This document shows positions 11,568 through 22,608 of a stretch of 64,000 nt of DNA, in pieces. A program made the position numbers and the translations under genes. Below the pieces are notes generated by a model that saw nothing but the letters and a program-made list of their open reading frames with translations, did no database searches and was not told the origin of the DNA. The stretch is from Pseudomaricurvus alkylphenolicus (GTDB lineage Bacteria > Pseudomonadota > Gammaproteobacteria > Pseudomonadales > Cellvibrionaceae). Position 1 is the stretch's first letter, and the number at the start of each line of letters is the position of its first letter. Location: the NCBI RefSeq assembly GCF_011683955.1, contig NZ_JAAQPI010000003.1:434001-498000 (forward strand), given 5' to 3'.

Positions 11568-12395
11568 CTATTGCGCCTGGCGCCAATGAACGGCAACGCC
11601 GTTAAAATACCTCAAATCTATTCTGTCCAGCTCCGCCCAACGCTGTTTCAATTGTCTTTCATAGACCTTCAAAAACCGTTTTGCCCGAGCCGCCACCTGT
11701 TCTCTGCCAATATTTATTTCAGTGCCGTCTTCCAGCGTCGCACTCCAGCTGCGGGTTGCATCCATTTGCAACTGCGCCAGCACCAGCCCCCGCTCCGATA
11801 ACATTTTGCTGAGCGTCTGATACTGCTCCATAACTTCAGCTTCCATACCGCTCAAACCGGACAGCCGGGGCAGACCTTGCAACAGTTGTTGCACGCGCTC
11901 ATCCTGCGCTTGCTTCAGCTCAATCACTTCACCCCGGTGATTGAGTGCATCACTGGTTCCCCAGCGAGCAATGGGCTTGTGCTCAATCACCGTCACTTCC
12001 AACTGATCCGGCCAACGGCGCTCTACCCTCACCCGGTCAATCCAGGGTTGCCTCTCCAGCTGCGCTTTGATGTTGTCCAGTTTCAACGTCATAAACGAAC
12101 TGCCCATGGCTTCGTACACTTGGTCAGCCACCTGTTGGCGACTCACCAGCAGAAACTCGCCGCGAATTTTAACGCTGGTTACCGGTTTATCCAGCTGAAT
12201 CATCAGCCATTGTCCGGCAAAGTTCAGCATCACTCCCAACGCTGCCAGGATCAATCCGCCCCGCAACCACCGCAGTATCTTAAAGACACCCGGCGGCCAT
12301 TCGCTCACCTTCCAGTTAAAACCCCGCGCTCGGCGCGACCTTTGTTTTTTGGCAGCCGGCTTGCGGCTTGCGCCCTTCTTTTTTTCACTGCTCAC
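11568..12395 (-). CDS. ftsQ: Cell division protein FtsQ
   Basis: FtsQ is a bitopic divisome protein that recruits FtsB/FtsL. The 275-residue product has a basic cytoplasmic tail (residues 1-40), one membrane helix (about 41-62, GGLILAALGVMLNFAGQWLM), then the POTRA domain beginning with VTSVKIRGEF and the beta domain with WPDQLEVTVIEHKPIARW. The start is GTG at 12395, inside the end of ddlB (11-base overlap), so translation is coupled. The order ddlB-ftsQ-ftsA-ftsZ is the standard one. Confidence 0.95.
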   Translation of the reverse strand: MSSEKKKGASRKPAAKKQRSRRARGFNWKVSEWPPGVFKILRWLRGGLILAALGVMLNFAGQWLMIQLDKPVTSVKIRGEFLLVSRQQVADQVYEAMGSSFMTLKLDNIKAQLERQPWIDRVRVERRWPDQLEVTVIEHKPIARWGTSDALNHRGEVIELKQAQDERVQQLLQGLPRLSGLSGMEAEVMEQYQTLSKMLSERGLVLAQLQMDATRSWSATLEDGTEINIGREQVAARAKRFLKVYERQLKQRWAELDRIDLRYFNGVAVHWRQAQ

Positions 12396-13305
12396 CGGTC
12401 AAAATTGCCATGACCAGGTCTTCAAACGACAAACCTTTGGCAGCCGCAGCCATCGGCACCAGGCTGTGATCTGTCATCCCCGGCACGGTGTTCACCTCAA
12501 GCGTATAAAAGTTGCCTTGTTCATCGGCCATAAAATCGACACGCCCCCAGCCGGTGCATCCCAAGGCATCAAAGGCTTCTTTTGCCAGCGCCAGCAGACG
12601 CTGTTCATCCTCTGCCGGCAGACCACAAGGACAGATATAACGGGTGTCGTCCGCAATATATTTGGCGTCGTAGTCATAGAACTGGTGATCGGTTTCCAGC
12701 TTGATGGCGGGCAGCGCTTCGCCATTGAGGATGGCCACGGTATATTCCGCGCCTTCGACCAGCGCTTCGGCAAATACATCCCGATCGTAGCTGGCCGCCA
12801 GTTCGAAAGCCTGGTCAAGCTGCGAGCGATCCAGGACTTTTGTCATACCGATACTGGAGCCTTCGTGGGCCGGCTTGATCATCAGCTTCTCGCCAAGTTT
12901 GGCCACCACATCATCCAAATCCGCGATTGACTCAATCGCCGCATAGCGAGGTGTGGAAATGCCGGCAGCGGTAAAAATCTGTTTCGACTTCCACTTGTCC
13001 ATGGCCAGGGCGGATGCCTGTACACCACTGCCGGTATAGGGCAGACCGAGGAATTCCAGTAACGCCTGCATACGCCCGTCTTCACCACCTGGCCCATGCA
13101 GAGCGATAAATACGCGAGCGGGATCGAGGTCACGCAGTTGATCAATAATGTCCGGGTCAACATCCACCAGGTGCGCGTCCACGCCGCGACTGACCAATGC
13201 CTTGTGCACGGCCGCACCGCTATTGAGAGACACTTCCCTCTCGGCGGACTGACCACCGTAGAGGACTGCCACTCGACCTAGTTGTTCCGGCTCAGTTGTT
13301 GTCAT
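12385..13305 (-). CDS. ddlB: D-alanine--D-alanine ligase
   Basis: Ddl joins two D-Ala with ATP for the peptidoglycan stem peptide. ATP-grasp signatures are present: RVAVLYGGQSAEREVSLNSG, HGPGGEDGRMQALLE, PAHEGSSIGMTKV, GRVDFM and EVNTVPGMT. I take ATG at 13305 (306 aa), which begins MTTTEPEQLGRVAV. An in-frame TTG at 13335, directly after the murC stop, would add ten residues and has no ribosome-binding site. It sits between murC and ftsQ, as in most gammaproteobacterial dcw clusters. Confidence 0.95.
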   Translation of the reverse strand: MTTTEPEQLGRVAVLYGGQSAEREVSLNSGAAVHKALVSRGVDAHLVDVDPDIIDQLRDLDPARVFIALHGPGGEDGRMQALLEFLGLPYTGSGVQASALAMDKWKSKQIFTAAGISTPRYAAIESIADLDDVVAKLGEKLMIKPAHEGSSIGMTKVLDRSQLDQAFELAASYDRDVFAEALVEGAEYTVAILNGEALPAIKLETDHQFYDYDAKYIADDTRYICPCGLPAEDEQRLLALAKEAFDALGCTGWGRVDFMADEQGNFYTLEVNTVPGMTDHSLVPMAAAAKGLSFEDLVMAILTGEQ

Positions 13306-13335
13306 ACCACTCACTTCTCTCTTCAACTTGCCCAA

Positions 13336-14805
13336 TTAACGCTGCAACTTGCGTTTGGCCAGCTCCACGGCCAGCAAACCCACATTACCGGCGCCCTGGG
13401 TCAGGACGATGTCACCGGCTTGAACAATATCGCCAATGATCTCCGGCACACCATCGATGCCTTCGACAAAAATCGGGTCCACCTGGCCGCGACCGCGAAT
13501 ACTGCGGCACAGGTGCCGGCTGTCGGCACCGGCAATTGGTGATTCACCGGCGCTGTAGACTTCCAGCAGTACCAATTGGTCCACTTGGGACAAGACGTCA
13601 ACAAAATCTTCGTACAGGTCCCGGGTGCGGGAATAGCGGTGCGGCTGGTAAATCATCAGCAGCCTGCGATCGGGCCAGCCCTTGCGGATGGCGGCAATGG
13701 TCGCAGCCACTTCACGGGGGTGATGACCGTAATCGTCGACCAGCTTGGCTTCGCCCTGAGCGTTACCCTCGCCGACAGCATATTCCCCATAAACCTGAAA
13801 ACGTCGCCCCACTCCCTGGAATTCCTTCAGGCCACGTTGAATAGCGTCATCATCAAGCCCTTCGTCGGTGGCTACGGCGATGGCAGCCAACGCATTTAAC
13901 ACATTGTGGTGCCCGGGCATTGCCACGGTTACCTGAAGATCCGTGTAACCCTCCGGGCGAATCGCCGTAAAGCGGGTCTCGGCGCCGTCCTGAACAACGT
14001 CGATGGCGCGGTAGTCATTGGCTGCACCCACACCATAGGTCAGAACCGGACGGGCGATATCGGGAATAATCTCCTGGACTATCGGATCGTCACCGCAGAC
14101 AACTGCAAGCCCGTAGAATGGCAGATTATGCAGAAATTCTACGAACGCATTTTTGACGTTGGCAAAATCACCACCGTAGGTATCCATGTGGTCGGCGTCG
14201 ATATTGGTTACCACCGCCACCATCGGCTGCAAGTGCAGGAAGGAGGCATCACTTTCGTCCGCCTCTGCGACCAGATAGCGGCTACCACCCAACTGCGCAT
14301 TTGCCCCGGCGCTGTTCAGCAGGCCGCCGATCACAAACGTCGGGTCTTTATCGCCTGCACCCAATACAGAAGCAATCAGACTGGTGGTGGTGGTTTTGCC
14401 ATGGGTACCGGCAACGGCAATACCGTGTCGATAGCGCATCAGCTCACCGAGCATCTCGGCACGGCGGACCACCGGAATACGGTTTTCCCTGGCGCCAACC
14501 ATCTCCGGATTAAACTCATCAACCGCCGATGAATTCACCACAACGTCTGCACCCAAAACGTTGCTTTCACTGTGGCCAATAAAAATGGTGGCGCCCTTGC
14601 CTGTTAAGCGGTTGGTGACATTGGTTTCGCGCAGGTCAGAACCTGAGATCTCATACCCCTGGTTCAGCAGTACCTCGGCGATGCCACTCATGCCTGCCCC
14701 GCCAATACCAATAAAATGAATCCGCTTGATGCGACGCATCTCAGGAATATCGATCATTTTCTTGTCGAAATTTTGCATCGCTGTTTCCGTGTTTGTTTTA
14801 GCCAT
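13336..14805 (-). CDS. murC: UDP-N-acetylmuramate--L-alanine ligase
   Basis: MurC adds the first residue (L-Ala) to UDP-MurNAc. The 489-residue product has the N-terminal UDP-binding [12 protein letters not shown], the ATP-binding [10 protein letters not shown], and the [12 protein letters not shown] and YQPHRYSRT motifs typical of MurC. I chose ATG at 14805 because it overlaps the murG stop by 8 bases and AGGTGG lies just upstream. A start 10 codons earlier is possible but would run further into murG. Confidence 0.96.
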   Translation of the reverse strand: MAKTNTETAMQNFDKKMIDIPEMRRIKRIHFIGIGGAGMSGIAEVLLNQGYEISGSDLRETNVTNRLTGKGATIFIGHSESNVLGADVVVNSSAVDEFNPEMVGARENRIPVVRRAEMLGELMRYRHGIAVAGTHGKTTTTSLIASVLGAGDKDPTFVIGGLLNSAGANAQLGGSRYLVAEADESDASFLHLQPMVAVVTNIDADHMDTYGGDFANVKNAFVEFLHNLPFYGLAVVCGDDPIVQEIIPDIARPVLTYGVGAANDYRAIDVVQDGAETRFTAIRPEGYTDLQVTVAMPGHHNVLNALAAIAVATDEGLDDDAIQRGLKEFQGVGRRFQVYGEYAVGEGNAQGEAKLVDDYGHHPREVAATIAAIRKGWPDRRLLMIYQPHRYSRTRDLYEDFVDVLSQVDQLVLLEVYSAGESPIAGADSRHLCRSIRGRGQVDPIFVEGIDGVPEIIGDIVQAGDIVLTQGAGNVGLLAVELAKRKLQR

Positions 14806-15877
14806 GGGCCACCTGCTGGCATCGGTCTGCCACATCGCTGGCGGCGTTGGGCATTGCCAGAGAGCGGGCCGCCGCTCCCATTGCCACGCAACGTTCTGGC
14901 TGAGACGTTATTTCCTGAATAAACTCAGCCAGGTTCTCCGGCGTTAACTCCTTTTGCTGACACAAACGAGCTGCACCCTTTTGCTCCAGCCAGCGGGCAT
15001 TCAAAGTCTGATGATCATCGATGGCGAAGGGGAAAGGCACCAGCAGCGCTCCCCGTCCGGCCAGAGTAAGTTCAGAGACCGTCAGTGCACCTGACCGACA
15101 CACAACGACATCCGCCCACTCATAAGCCGCGGCCATATCTTCGATAAAATCCACCACCTCAGCATCCACACCCGCTGCCCCGTAGTGATCTTTAGCACTT
15201 TGGAGGTGGCGCTTACCCGTCTGATGTCGAACCTGTGGTCGCTGCTCCGCAGACAACAACGCCAGCGCCTTGGGCACCAGCTCATTCAAGGCCAATGCCC
15301 CCAGGCTGCCGCCCAACACCAACAAACGTAGCGGACGCTGCTGGCGCACTTTGAGGTCGGCAATTGCTCCGATGCTGGTGCGCACCGGGTTGCCTACATG
15401 GCGAGCTTTCGGCAGACTGCCCGGGAACGCTTCCAATGCATGGGGCGTCAGTTTTGCCAGCCAGCGATTAGTGGTCCCGGCCACCGCATTCTGTTCATGC
15501 ACTACCAAAGGCACTCCCATCAACCAGGCGGCAACCCCACCGGGGCCAGACGCAAATCCGCCGAGTCCGAGGACCACATCCACGGGTTCGGACTTTAAAA
15601 CCTTGCGCGCCTGCCAGACGGCTTTGAGCAGCAGCCAGGGCGCCTTGAGTTTGGTCAACGCCCCCTTGCCTCTCACACCTTCAATGGTCAAACAGTGAAG
15701 ATCAATATTGGCTGCCGGCACCAGCTCGGCCTCAATACCGCGAGCTGTTCCCAGCCAGCGAACCCTGGCGCCACGTTCGCGCAACTCTTCAGCGACGGAC
15801 AGCGCCGGGAAAACGTGGCCTCCGGTGCCGCCCGCCATGACAACGACATTCAGTGGTGCGTTTGCAGAGGTCGTCAT
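14798..15877 (-). CDS. murG: Lipid II synthase (GlcNAc transferase) MurG
   Basis: MurG transfers GlcNAc to lipid I on the cytoplasmic face of the membrane. The 359-residue GT-B enzyme has the glycine-rich N-terminal loop [12 protein letters not shown], the second loop [11 protein letters not shown], and the acceptor/nucleotide motif [17 protein letters not shown]. Its start overlaps the ftsW stop by 4 bases, and its stop overlaps the murC start. Confidence 0.96.
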   Translation of the reverse strand: MTTSANAPLNVVVMAGGTGGHVFPALSVAEELRERGARVRWLGTARGIEAELVPAANIDLHCLTIEGVRGKGALTKLKAPWLLLKAVWQARKVLKSEPVDVVLGLGGFASGPGGVAAWLMGVPLVVHEQNAVAGTTNRWLAKLTPHALEAFPGSLPKARHVGNPVRTSIGAIADLKVRQQRPLRLLVLGGSLGALALNELVPKALALLSAEQRPQVRHQTGKRHLQSAKDHYGAAGVDAEVVDFIEDMAAAYEWADVVVCRSGALTVSELTLAGRGALLVPFPFAIDDHQTLNARWLEQKGAARLCQQKELTPENLAEFIQEITSQPERCVAMGAAARSLAMPNAASDVADRCQQVAHG

Positions 15878-17211
15878 GCCATGACCTCCTCAGCGGGCCG
15901 CTGCTCGATAACTTGCGTTAACACAGGAACCTCGACGGGTTTGTCTTTAACGGGCGCTTTTTTATTTTCCTGCCCTTTTGCTTTCTGTTTCACATTCGCC
16001 GACTTGGATTTTTTCTGTTTGGCCGTCTCAGGCGCGGCCAATTCTTCGCGCCGGAGCTCCCAATCAATGCGCAGCACCAACGCCATCAGCGCGCAGGACA
16101 CCAGCAAACTGCTGCCGCCGTAACTGATAAAGGGCATGGTCAAGCCCTTGGTGGGCAGCAGACCGGAGGCCACACCGACATTGATAAAAGCCTGGCCCGC
16201 GAACATCACGCCGGTGCCGAAGGTGGCAAAGCTGGCGAACAGCTTGCCGCGCATCATCGCCCGCCGGGAAATATCCAGCACACTCACCACCAAAGCAAGG
16301 AAAACCAAAACCACTAAAGCCACACCAACCAGCCCAAATTCTTCGGCGATAATCGCAAAGATAAAATCGGTATGAGCTTCAGGAAGATAGAAGAGTTTCT
16401 GTACGCTGTTGCCGAGACCGAGACCAAACCATTCACCCCGACCGAAAGCAATCAAGGATTGCGTCAACTGATAGCCACTGTTGAATTGGTCAGCCCAGGG
16501 ATCCTGATAAGTGACCAGACGCTGCACTCGATAGGGTGACAGCAATGCCAGTCCGGCCAGGCAGGCTGCGCCACCCACCAACAACCATAAAAAGTGAAAC
16601 AGGCGCAAACCCGCCACAAACAACATGGCCATCACCGTACCCGTTAAAACAACAGTGGCTCCAAAATCCGGCTCCAGCAGCAACAGCGCAATCATCCCAA
16701 TCAGAATGACCAGCGGTTTGAGCACACCGGACCAATGCCTGAGAACCTCCTGGCCCCGTCTGGCCAGATAGCTGGCGTAAAACACAATGACACAGAACTT
16801 CACCATCTCAGACGCCTGCAGCGCCAGTGGCCCTATCTGCAACCAGCGCTGGCTGCCATTCACCTTGCGCCCCAGTCCTGGAATCAGCACCAGCGTCAAT
16901 AGCATCAGTGCAACAATCAGGAACAGGCTGCCATAGTTTTCCCAGATACTGGCAGGTACGGCGGCGACCAACAACGCACCCGCAAAGCCAAGACTCCAAA
17001 ATACCGCGTAACGTTTAGCGTAAAACCAACCGTCGTTGTAATTGACCTCTGCGAATGACATGGATGCCGAAGTGACCATAACCAGACCAATGGAAGACAG
17101 CGCCATGATCAGCGCCACCAGCGTCCAGTTGATGCAGTCACTCCAGTGAGTGCCACCTGGCTGCAAGGACAGTTGCCGGGGCATCATGGCTGAGGCTCTG
17201 GAAGTGCTCAT
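15874..17211 (-). CDS. ftsW: SEDS-family peptidoglycan glycosyltransferase FtsW
   Basis: FtsW polymerises septal peptidoglycan with its partner FtsI. It is a ten-helix integral membrane protein of the SEDS family. Recognisable parts are [20 protein letters not shown], the [24 protein letters not shown] loop region, and the [16 protein letters not shown] signature near the end. At 445 residues it is longer than E. coli FtsW (414) because of a roughly 55-residue Lys-rich cytoplasmic tail, rich in [15 protein letters not shown]-type sequence, that I do not recognise in standard forms. It overlaps both murD and murG by 4 bases. Confidence 0.95.
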   Translation of the reverse strand: MSTSRASAMMPRQLSLQPGGTHWSDCINWTLVALIMALSSIGLVMVTSASMSFAEVNYNDGWFYAKRYAVFWSLGFAGALLVAAVPASIWENYGSLFLIVALMLLTLVLIPGLGRKVNGSQRWLQIGPLALQASEMVKFCVIVFYASYLARRGQEVLRHWSGVLKPLVILIGMIALLLLEPDFGATVVLTGTVMAMLFVAGLRLFHFLWLLVGGAACLAGLALLSPYRVQRLVTYQDPWADQFNSGYQLTQSLIAFGRGEWFGLGLGNSVQKLFYLPEAHTDFIFAIIAEEFGLVGVALVVLVFLALVVSVLDISRRAMMRGKLFASFATFGTGVMFAGQAFINVGVASGLLPTKGLTMPFISYGGSSLLVSCALMALVLRIDWELRREELAAPETAKQKKSKSANVKQKAKGQENKKAPVKDKPVEVPVLTQVIEQRPAEEVMA

Positions 17212-18560
17212 TGCAGCACCTCCTTCACAGCAGTCACAAAGGCATTACCCCGGTCTTCAAAGCCTTTGAACATATCAAAACTCGCGCAGGCGGGAGAGAG
17301 CAAAACATCGTCGCCCGGTTGCGCCAGTTTCTCAGCCTGTGCAACGGCCTCGTTCATCGACTTGACGAAAATCACCTGAGTATGGGTTTTCAACAGGTCT
17401 CCGATTTTGTTGGCATCTTCGCCCATCAGCACCGCAGCCCGTAGCTCCCCGGCCTCACTTTGCAATGGAGAAAAATCAGCGCCTTTGCCCACACCGCCAG
17501 CGATCAACACAATACGGCCATCGTCTTTTTTCAGCCCTTGAAGCGCCGCCAGTGTGGCCCCGACGTTGGTTCCTTTGGAATCGTTGTACCAAGTCACACC
17601 ATCGCACTCCGCCACCCATTGGCAACGGTGAGGCAGGCCTTCGAAGCGCTGCAGGGTCTGCAACATGGACGCCATGGGAAGGTTAACGGCGTGTCCCAGT
17701 GCCAGAGCGGCCAACGCATTGGCCACATTGTGGCGCCCGGGCAGTTTGATATTGGCGGCTGGCATCAGTGGCTTGAATTCGAAGGTGAGCTGCTCAACAC
17801 CATCGACTTGTGTCAATCCGAATCCGGCGCGATCCGGGCGATTCAGCCCGAAGCTGTACTGCTCTACCCCACCTGCCAGAGGAGGAACTGTCAAAGGATC
17901 CTCGCGATTAACCACAACCTTGCGAGCCCCAAAGTAGATTCGCTGCTTGGCCAAATGGTACTGGGCCAGAGAATCGTAGCGATCCATATGGTCTTCGCTG
18001 ATATTCAGGATGGTCGCCACTTCGGCATTGAGCTGTTTTACCGTCTCCAGTTGAAAACTGGACAGTTCCAGCACATACAGTTCAGGGGCTTCTTCGGCGG
18101 TTAAGAGATCGAGTACCGGCACGCCGATGTTGCCGCCAACGGCGACACGCAGACCCGCATCGGCCGCCATTTCGCCCACCAATGCGGTGACCGTGCTTTT
18201 GGCGTTGGAACCGGTGATTGCGACCACGGGTGCCTTAGCTTCGCGCAGAAACAGATCAATATCACCCAGCACATCAATACCGGCATCGATCGCCTTGGCA
18301 ATCGCTGGATGAGACAGGGCGACGCCGGGGCTCACCACGATTTGCTCCGCCGACAATAAAGTGTCGGGATTGAGCGCACCCAGTTCCAGATTAACTTGCG
18401 GGAACTCTTCACGAATCGCGTCCAACGCGGGCGGCTGTTCGCGGGTGTCCAGCCACACGAACGGGCGGCCGCTGGCCACAAAGAAACGCGCAGCCGAACG
18501 CCCGGTAATCCCCGTACCGATGATCACTGCAATGTTGCTGTTAGCGATCAAGTTGCCCAC
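17208..18560 (-). CDS. murD: UDP-N-acetylmuramoyl-L-alanine--D-glutamate ligase
   Basis: MurD adds D-Glu to UDP-MurNAc-L-Ala. Motifs: the N-terminal Rossmann segment [20 protein letters not shown]-binding [34 protein letters not shown], and [13 protein letters not shown] prefer GTG at 18560 (450 aa) because it aligns with the short N-terminus of known MurD proteins and GGGAAG lies 8 bases upstream. A TTG at 18611 would add 17 residues. In the P-loop the usual GK(S/T)T is AKSTV, a tolerable variant for this family. It overlaps ftsW. Confidence 0.94.
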   Translation of the reverse strand: MGNLIANSNIAVIIGTGITGRSAARFFVASGRPFVWLDTREQPPALDAIREEFPQVNLELGALNPDTLLSAEQIVVSPGVALSHPAIAKAIDAGIDVLGDIDLFLREAKAPVVAITGSNAKSTVTALVGEMAADAGLRVAVGGNIGVPVLDLLTAEEAPELYVLELSSFQLETVKQLNAEVATILNISEDHMDRYDSLAQYHLAKQRIYFGARKVVVNREDPLTVPPLAGGVEQYSFGLNRPDRAGFGLTQVDGVEQLTFEFKPLMPAANIKLPGRHNVANALAALALGHAVNLPMASMLQTLQRFEGLPHRCQWVAECDGVTWYNDSKGTNVGATLAALQGLKKDDGRIVLIAGGVGKGADFSPLQSEAGELRAAVLMGEDANKIGDLLKTHTQVIFVKSMNEAVAQAEKLAQPGDDVLLSPACASFDMFKGFEDRGNAFVTAVKEVLQ

Positions 18561-18624
18561 TTTCTTTACTTCCCGTTGTGTCTCTATGTCTGTTTCAAAA
18601 AACAAGTGCAATTGGGTTGCGTGA

Positions 18625-19707
18625 TTACCGCAGTTTCAAGGTCGCCAGGCCAAACAGCACCAGCATCACCGTAATAATCCAAAAGCGTACGATCACCCGC
18701 GGCTCTGGCCAGCCCTTGAGTTCAAAGTGATGATGAAGGGGCGCCATGCGAAAAATGCGACGGCCCGTTAATTTGAACGAACCCACCTGCAGGATCACTG
18801 ATACGGTTTCCATCACGAACACGCCGCCCATGATGAAAAACACAATTTCGTGGCGCACGATTACGGCCATGACTCCCAGCGCAGCCCCTAATGCCAGGGC
18901 ACCCACATCCCCCATAAATACCTGGGCGGGATAGGTGTTGAACCAGAGAAAACCAAGCCCGGCTCCGGCCAGCGCCGCACAGAACACTATCAACTCACCG
19001 GCACCGGCGATGTAGGGAATATGCAGATAGCTCGCGAACTGGGAGTTACCCACCACATACGCCAACAAACCCAGCGCACCGCCCACCATGACCGTGGGCA
19101 TAATGGCCAGGCCATCGAGACCATCGGTGAGGTTCACCGCATTGCTGGAGCCCACGATCACAAAGTACGTCAATACAATGTAAAAAAGCCCCATATCCAG
19201 GGCGACGTTTTTAAAGAAAGGCACGATCAGTTGGGTTTCCGCCGGGCTGATCGCGCTGGTGTATAGAAATACCGCAGCCCCCAAACCGGCCACTGATTGC
19301 CAGAAGTACTTCCAGCGAGCCGGCAGACCACGGGAATTTGCCTCTACCACTTTGCGGTAGTCATCCACCCAGCCCACGGCACCGAAAATGGCCGTCACTA
19401 CCAACACCACCCAGACGTAGCGGTTGCTGAGATCCGACCAGAGCAGAGCGCTGACAAAAATGGCCGCCAGAATCAGGGTCCCGCCCATTGTGGGGGTACC
19501 GGATTTACTCAGGTGCGATTCCGGCCCATCATCGCGCACAGACTGGCCGATCTGCAGGTAATTCAGTTTGCGAATCATCCAGGGCCCCAGAATCAGGGAA
19601 ATCGCCAGCGCCGTCAGCACCCCCAAAATGCCACGCAAGGTCAGATACTGAAACACCGCGAACAGCGATGAGTATTGTTGTAAATATTCGGCAAGCCACA
19701 AGAGCAT
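18625..19707 (-). CDS. mraY: Phospho-N-acetylmuramoyl-pentapeptide transferase MraY
   Basis: MraY makes lipid I by moving phospho-MurNAc-pentapeptide to undecaprenyl phosphate. The 360-residue, ten-helix product has the same length as the E. coli enzyme. It has the family motifs [10 protein letters not shown], the Asp-Asp pair in [19 protein letters not shown] and the [11 protein letters not shown] loop. The start ATG at 19707 comes two bases after the murF stop. An upstream in-frame extension would lie inside murF and is rejected. Confidence 0.97.
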   Translation of the reverse strand: MLLWLAEYLQQYSSLFAVFQYLTLRGILGVLTALAISLILGPWMIRKLNYLQIGQSVRDDGPESHLSKSGTPTMGGTLILAAIFVSALLWSDLSNRYVWVVLVVTAIFGAVGWVDDYRKVVEANSRGLPARWKYFWQSVAGLGAAVFLYTSAISPAETQLIVPFFKNVALDMGLFYIVLTYFVIVGSSNAVNLTDGLDGLAIMPTVMVGGALGLLAYVVGNSQFASYLHIPYIAGAGELIVFCAALAGAGLGFLWFNTYPAQVFMGDVGALALGAALGVMAVIVRHEIVFFIMGGVFVMETVSVILQVGSFKLTGRRIFRMAPLHHHFELKGWPEPRVIVRFWIITVMLVLFGLATLKLR

Positions 19708-19709
19708 TG

Positions 19710-21125
19710 TTATTGTTCTCCGCCAGAGGTCAGTGCCTGCACGATGCACTCCGTTCGTGCACTCCGGGATCCTTTCACCAGTACCACCGTGTCGTCTGTG
19801 ATGTGTTGTTGTAAATGTGTGATTAACTCACCCTGAGTTTTAAAGTGCTGTCCATGAGCTGTTGTATTGATGCCATAAAAGGCATCGCTGGCGTGTTGAC
19901 TGTTGTTGCCCACTGTCAGCAGCCGGCCAATACCAAGAGCTTTGAGATCCAGCCCTAGCTGTTGCAGTGCCGCGTCGCCATCTTCCCCCAGTTCTGCGAG
20001 GTCGCCCAGCACCAGTACGGTCTCTCGACCCGTGTCTTGCAGATCCGTCAACACCCGGGCCGCCGCCATCACCGAACCCGGGTTGGCGTTGTAACTGTCG
20101 TCGATAATCACACTGGTGCCGGGCCCGACCAGAGGCAGCAGCCGACCTTTTACCGGTGTGACCTTAGCCAGACCTCGGGAGATCTGTTCAAGGCTTGCGT
20201 CGCATGCCATGGCGCAAGCCGCAGCCGCCAGCGCATTGGCAATATTCTGTCGTCCCATTAAAGGCAGCTGAACGTCAATCTCGCCTTTGCCACTGTTCAG
20301 ACGGAAACCGTAGCAACCCAGCGAATCCAGTTTGATCTCAGAGGCGTAGAGGTCCGCTGCCGGATTTTCCGCTGCAAATCTCAACAGCTTGAGATCAGAG
20401 CGATTGCTTTGCAGCCATTGCATCCAACCATCGGCGTAAGGCTCGTCGAGGTTGATCACCGCAGTCCCACCGGCTTGCAAATGGCGATAGATCATCGCTT
20501 TTTCGCTGGCGACGACTTCTTCAGAACCGAAGCCCTCCAGATGGGCCGCCATGACGTTGTTTACCAGAGCCACCGTGGGTTGTGCCAGTGACGCCAGATA
20601 GTCGATCTCGCCCAACCCGTTGGCGCCCATTTCGACAACCGCAAGTTGACAGTCCGCCGGCATGGCCAACAGGGTTTGGGGCACACCAATGTGATTATTT
20701 AAATTACCTGCGGTGGCATGCACCGCACCAACTTCTGACAGAATGCTCGTCAGCATGGCCTTGACTGTGGTTTTACCGCAACTGCCCGTCAATGCGACCA
20801 AATGACTCGCATAATCCTCATGGCTTATTTTGGCCAGCTCGCCCAGGGCGCGAATTGTGTCGTCGACTTGCACCTGAGGAATGGACACTTGTGTACTGAA
20901 TTCTTCCACCAGTGCCGCTGCCGCACCACAATCCGCCGCTTGTTGCAGAAAGTTATGGGCATCAAAACGCTCGCCGCGCAGAGCGACAAATAAATCCCCC
21001 GGCTGAATCGAGCGGGTGTCTGTACTTACGCGACTGATCTTCAATTGTTGCCCAGTCGTGAAACCGCTTTGCAGCTTGCCATTGAGGCGTTGCTGCAGCT
21101 GTTGCAGATCCAAAGTCTTATTCAC
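19710..21125 (-). CDS. murF: UDP-N-acetylmuramoyl-tripeptide--D-alanyl-D-alanine ligase
   Basis: MurF adds the D-Ala-D-Ala dipeptide made by Ddl. The 471-residue product has [16 protein letters not shown] in the N-terminal domain, ATP site [27 protein letters not shown], and [11 protein letters not shown] in the C-terminal domain. The GTG start at 21125 overlaps the murE stop and is preceded by GGGAGG at a 6-base spacing, which decides it over an upstream in-frame codon. Confidence 0.96.
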   Translation of the reverse strand: MNKTLDLQQLQQRLNGKLQSGFTTGQQLKISRVSTDTRSIQPGDLFVALRGERFDAHNFLQQAADCGAAAALVEEFSTQVSIPQVQVDDTIRALGELAKISHEDYASHLVALTGSCGKTTVKAMLTSILSEVGAVHATAGNLNNHIGVPQTLLAMPADCQLAVVEMGANGLGEIDYLASLAQPTVALVNNVMAAHLEGFGSEEVVASEKAMIYRHLQAGGTAVINLDEPYADGWMQWLQSNRSDLKLLRFAAENPAADLYASEIKLDSLGCYGFRLNSGKGEIDVQLPLMGRQNIANALAAAACAMACDASLEQISRGLAKVTPVKGRLLPLVGPGTSVIIDDSYNANPGSVMAAARVLTDLQDTGRETVLVLGDLAELGEDGDAALQQLGLDLKALGIGRLLTVGNNSQHASDAFYGINTTAHGQHFKTQGELITHLQQHITDDTVVLVKGSRSARTECIVQALTSGGEQ

Positions 21126-22608
21126 CTTGAACCTCCCGTCGCTCCAGCGCTTCCCGCGCCACCTCCACGTCACTGAATGGCAGTTTTTCTCCCGCAATCA
21201 GTTGATAGTCTTCGTGGCCTTTGCCGGCCAGCAACACGCAGTCTCCCGGGCGGGCATTGGCAATCACGTATTCGATAGCTTCTCGACGGTCGACGATAGA
21301 CTCTACCTGTTCCGGGCGGGCAAACCCGGCCATCACCTCTTCCAGGATCGCTTGCGGGTTCTCACTGCGGGGGTTATCACTGGTCGCCACCACCCGATCG
21401 GCCAATGCCTCACTGACACGCGCCATCAGTGGACGCTTGCCTCGATCGCGGTCTCCGCCACAGCCGAACAGGCACCAGAGATCACCCTCCGTCTGTTCAC
21501 GAATTGCCCGCAGCACAGACTGCAACGCATCGGCGGTGTGAGCGAAATCCACCAGCACCGTCAAATCATCATCCGCTCCGCTAACGGCTTCAAGGCGACC
21601 GGGCACGGGACGAATACTCTTTAATGCCTCTCCCAGGTCCTGCTTGTCCAAAGCCCAACAACTGGCCGCCACCGCCAGTAAATTGCTGAGGTTAAATTCA
21701 CCCCAAAGCGCCAACTCCAGCGGAATTTCAGCAGCCGGGGTATGCAGGGTTGCGCTCACCCCATGAGAACTGAATTGAACATTACTCAGATAGAAGTCCG
21801 CTGCGGGATTGTCCAGGCTATAGCGCCAAATCTTCACTGCGGGGGCGAGCCGCTGCTGGAATCGCTCCGCATAGGCATCATCAATATTAATGACCGCCGC
21901 TTTGAGTGATGGGCAATCCATTAACGCCACCTTGGCGTCGACGTAGCTGTCCAGATCACCGTGGTAGTCCAGGTGGTCGCGGCCAATGTTCGTGACCACC
22001 GCCACATCAAAAGCAAGGGCGGCCACCCGCCCCTGATCCAGGCTGTGAGAAGAAACTTCCATGGCGACTGTGTCGACACCTTGCGCCTGCATCTGGGCAA
22101 GGATGTGTTGTACTGTGATGGAATCCGGTGTTGTCATGCCGGTGTCAGTAAGCGACTGCGTTGCCGGGCCGTAGCCCAATGTTCCCAGACTTCCAGAGTT
22201 CTCACCTAAATGATGCAGAACCTGAGTCAGCCATTGGCTGCAGGTGGTTTTACCGTTGGTTCCGGTAATGCCGACCACTGACATCGCTTTTGAGGGTTCG
22301 TTATACCAGCGCCCGGCAATCAAACTTAAACGTCGGCTCAAATTGGGAACATCGATCTGCAGATGTGACCCCAGCATCTGCTCGCGCCAGGTATCGGCTT
22401 CCACCAAAACCAGCGCAGCACCGGCTTCAACCGCCGCGGGAATGTAGGAGGCACCGTGTTCGCGGCTGCCCTTCAGTGCCACAAACGTGTCCCCTGTATT
22501 GACCTTGCGACTGTCCAGACACAGGGGACCAACACTACGATCAGCACAGAGTTCAATGGCGGCATCCGGCAACAACTGACTTAGCGTTTTGTCGGCTCGC
22601 GGCGTCAT
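21118..22608 (-). CDS. murE: UDP-MurNAc-tripeptide synthetase MurE (meso-DAP type)
   Basis: MurE adds the third stem residue. The 496-residue product has GITGTNGKTTCSQWL for ATP, and the DNPR motif (ATSDNPRSENP) whose arginine recognises the second carboxylate of meso-diaminopimelate. The peptidoglycan is therefore the usual Gram-negative A1-gamma type. Other markers are SLDQGRVAAL and VLVDFAHTADAL. It overlaps ftsI by 4 bases and murF by 8. Confidence 0.97.
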   Translation of the reverse strand: MTPRADKTLSQLLPDAAIELCADRSVGPLCLDSRKVNTGDTFVALKGSREHGASYIPAAVEAGAALVLVEADTWREQMLGSHLQIDVPNLSRRLSLIAGRWYNEPSKAMSVVGITGTNGKTTCSQWLTQVLHHLGENSGSLGTLGYGPATQSLTDTGMTTPDSITVQHILAQMQAQGVDTVAMEVSSHSLDQGRVAALAFDVAVVTNIGRDHLDYHGDLDSYVDAKVALMDCPSLKAAVINIDDAYAERFQQRLAPAVKIWRYSLDNPAADFYLSNVQFSSHGVSATLHTPAAEIPLELALWGEFNLSNLLAVAASCWALDKQDLGEALKSIRPVPGRLEAVSGADDDLTVLVDFAHTADALQSVLRAIREQTEGDLWCLFGCGGDRDRGKRPLMARVSEALADRVVATSDNPRSENPQAILEEVMAGFARPEQVESIVDRREAIEYVIANARPGDCVLLAGKGHEDYQLIAGEKLPFSDVEVAREALERREVQGE

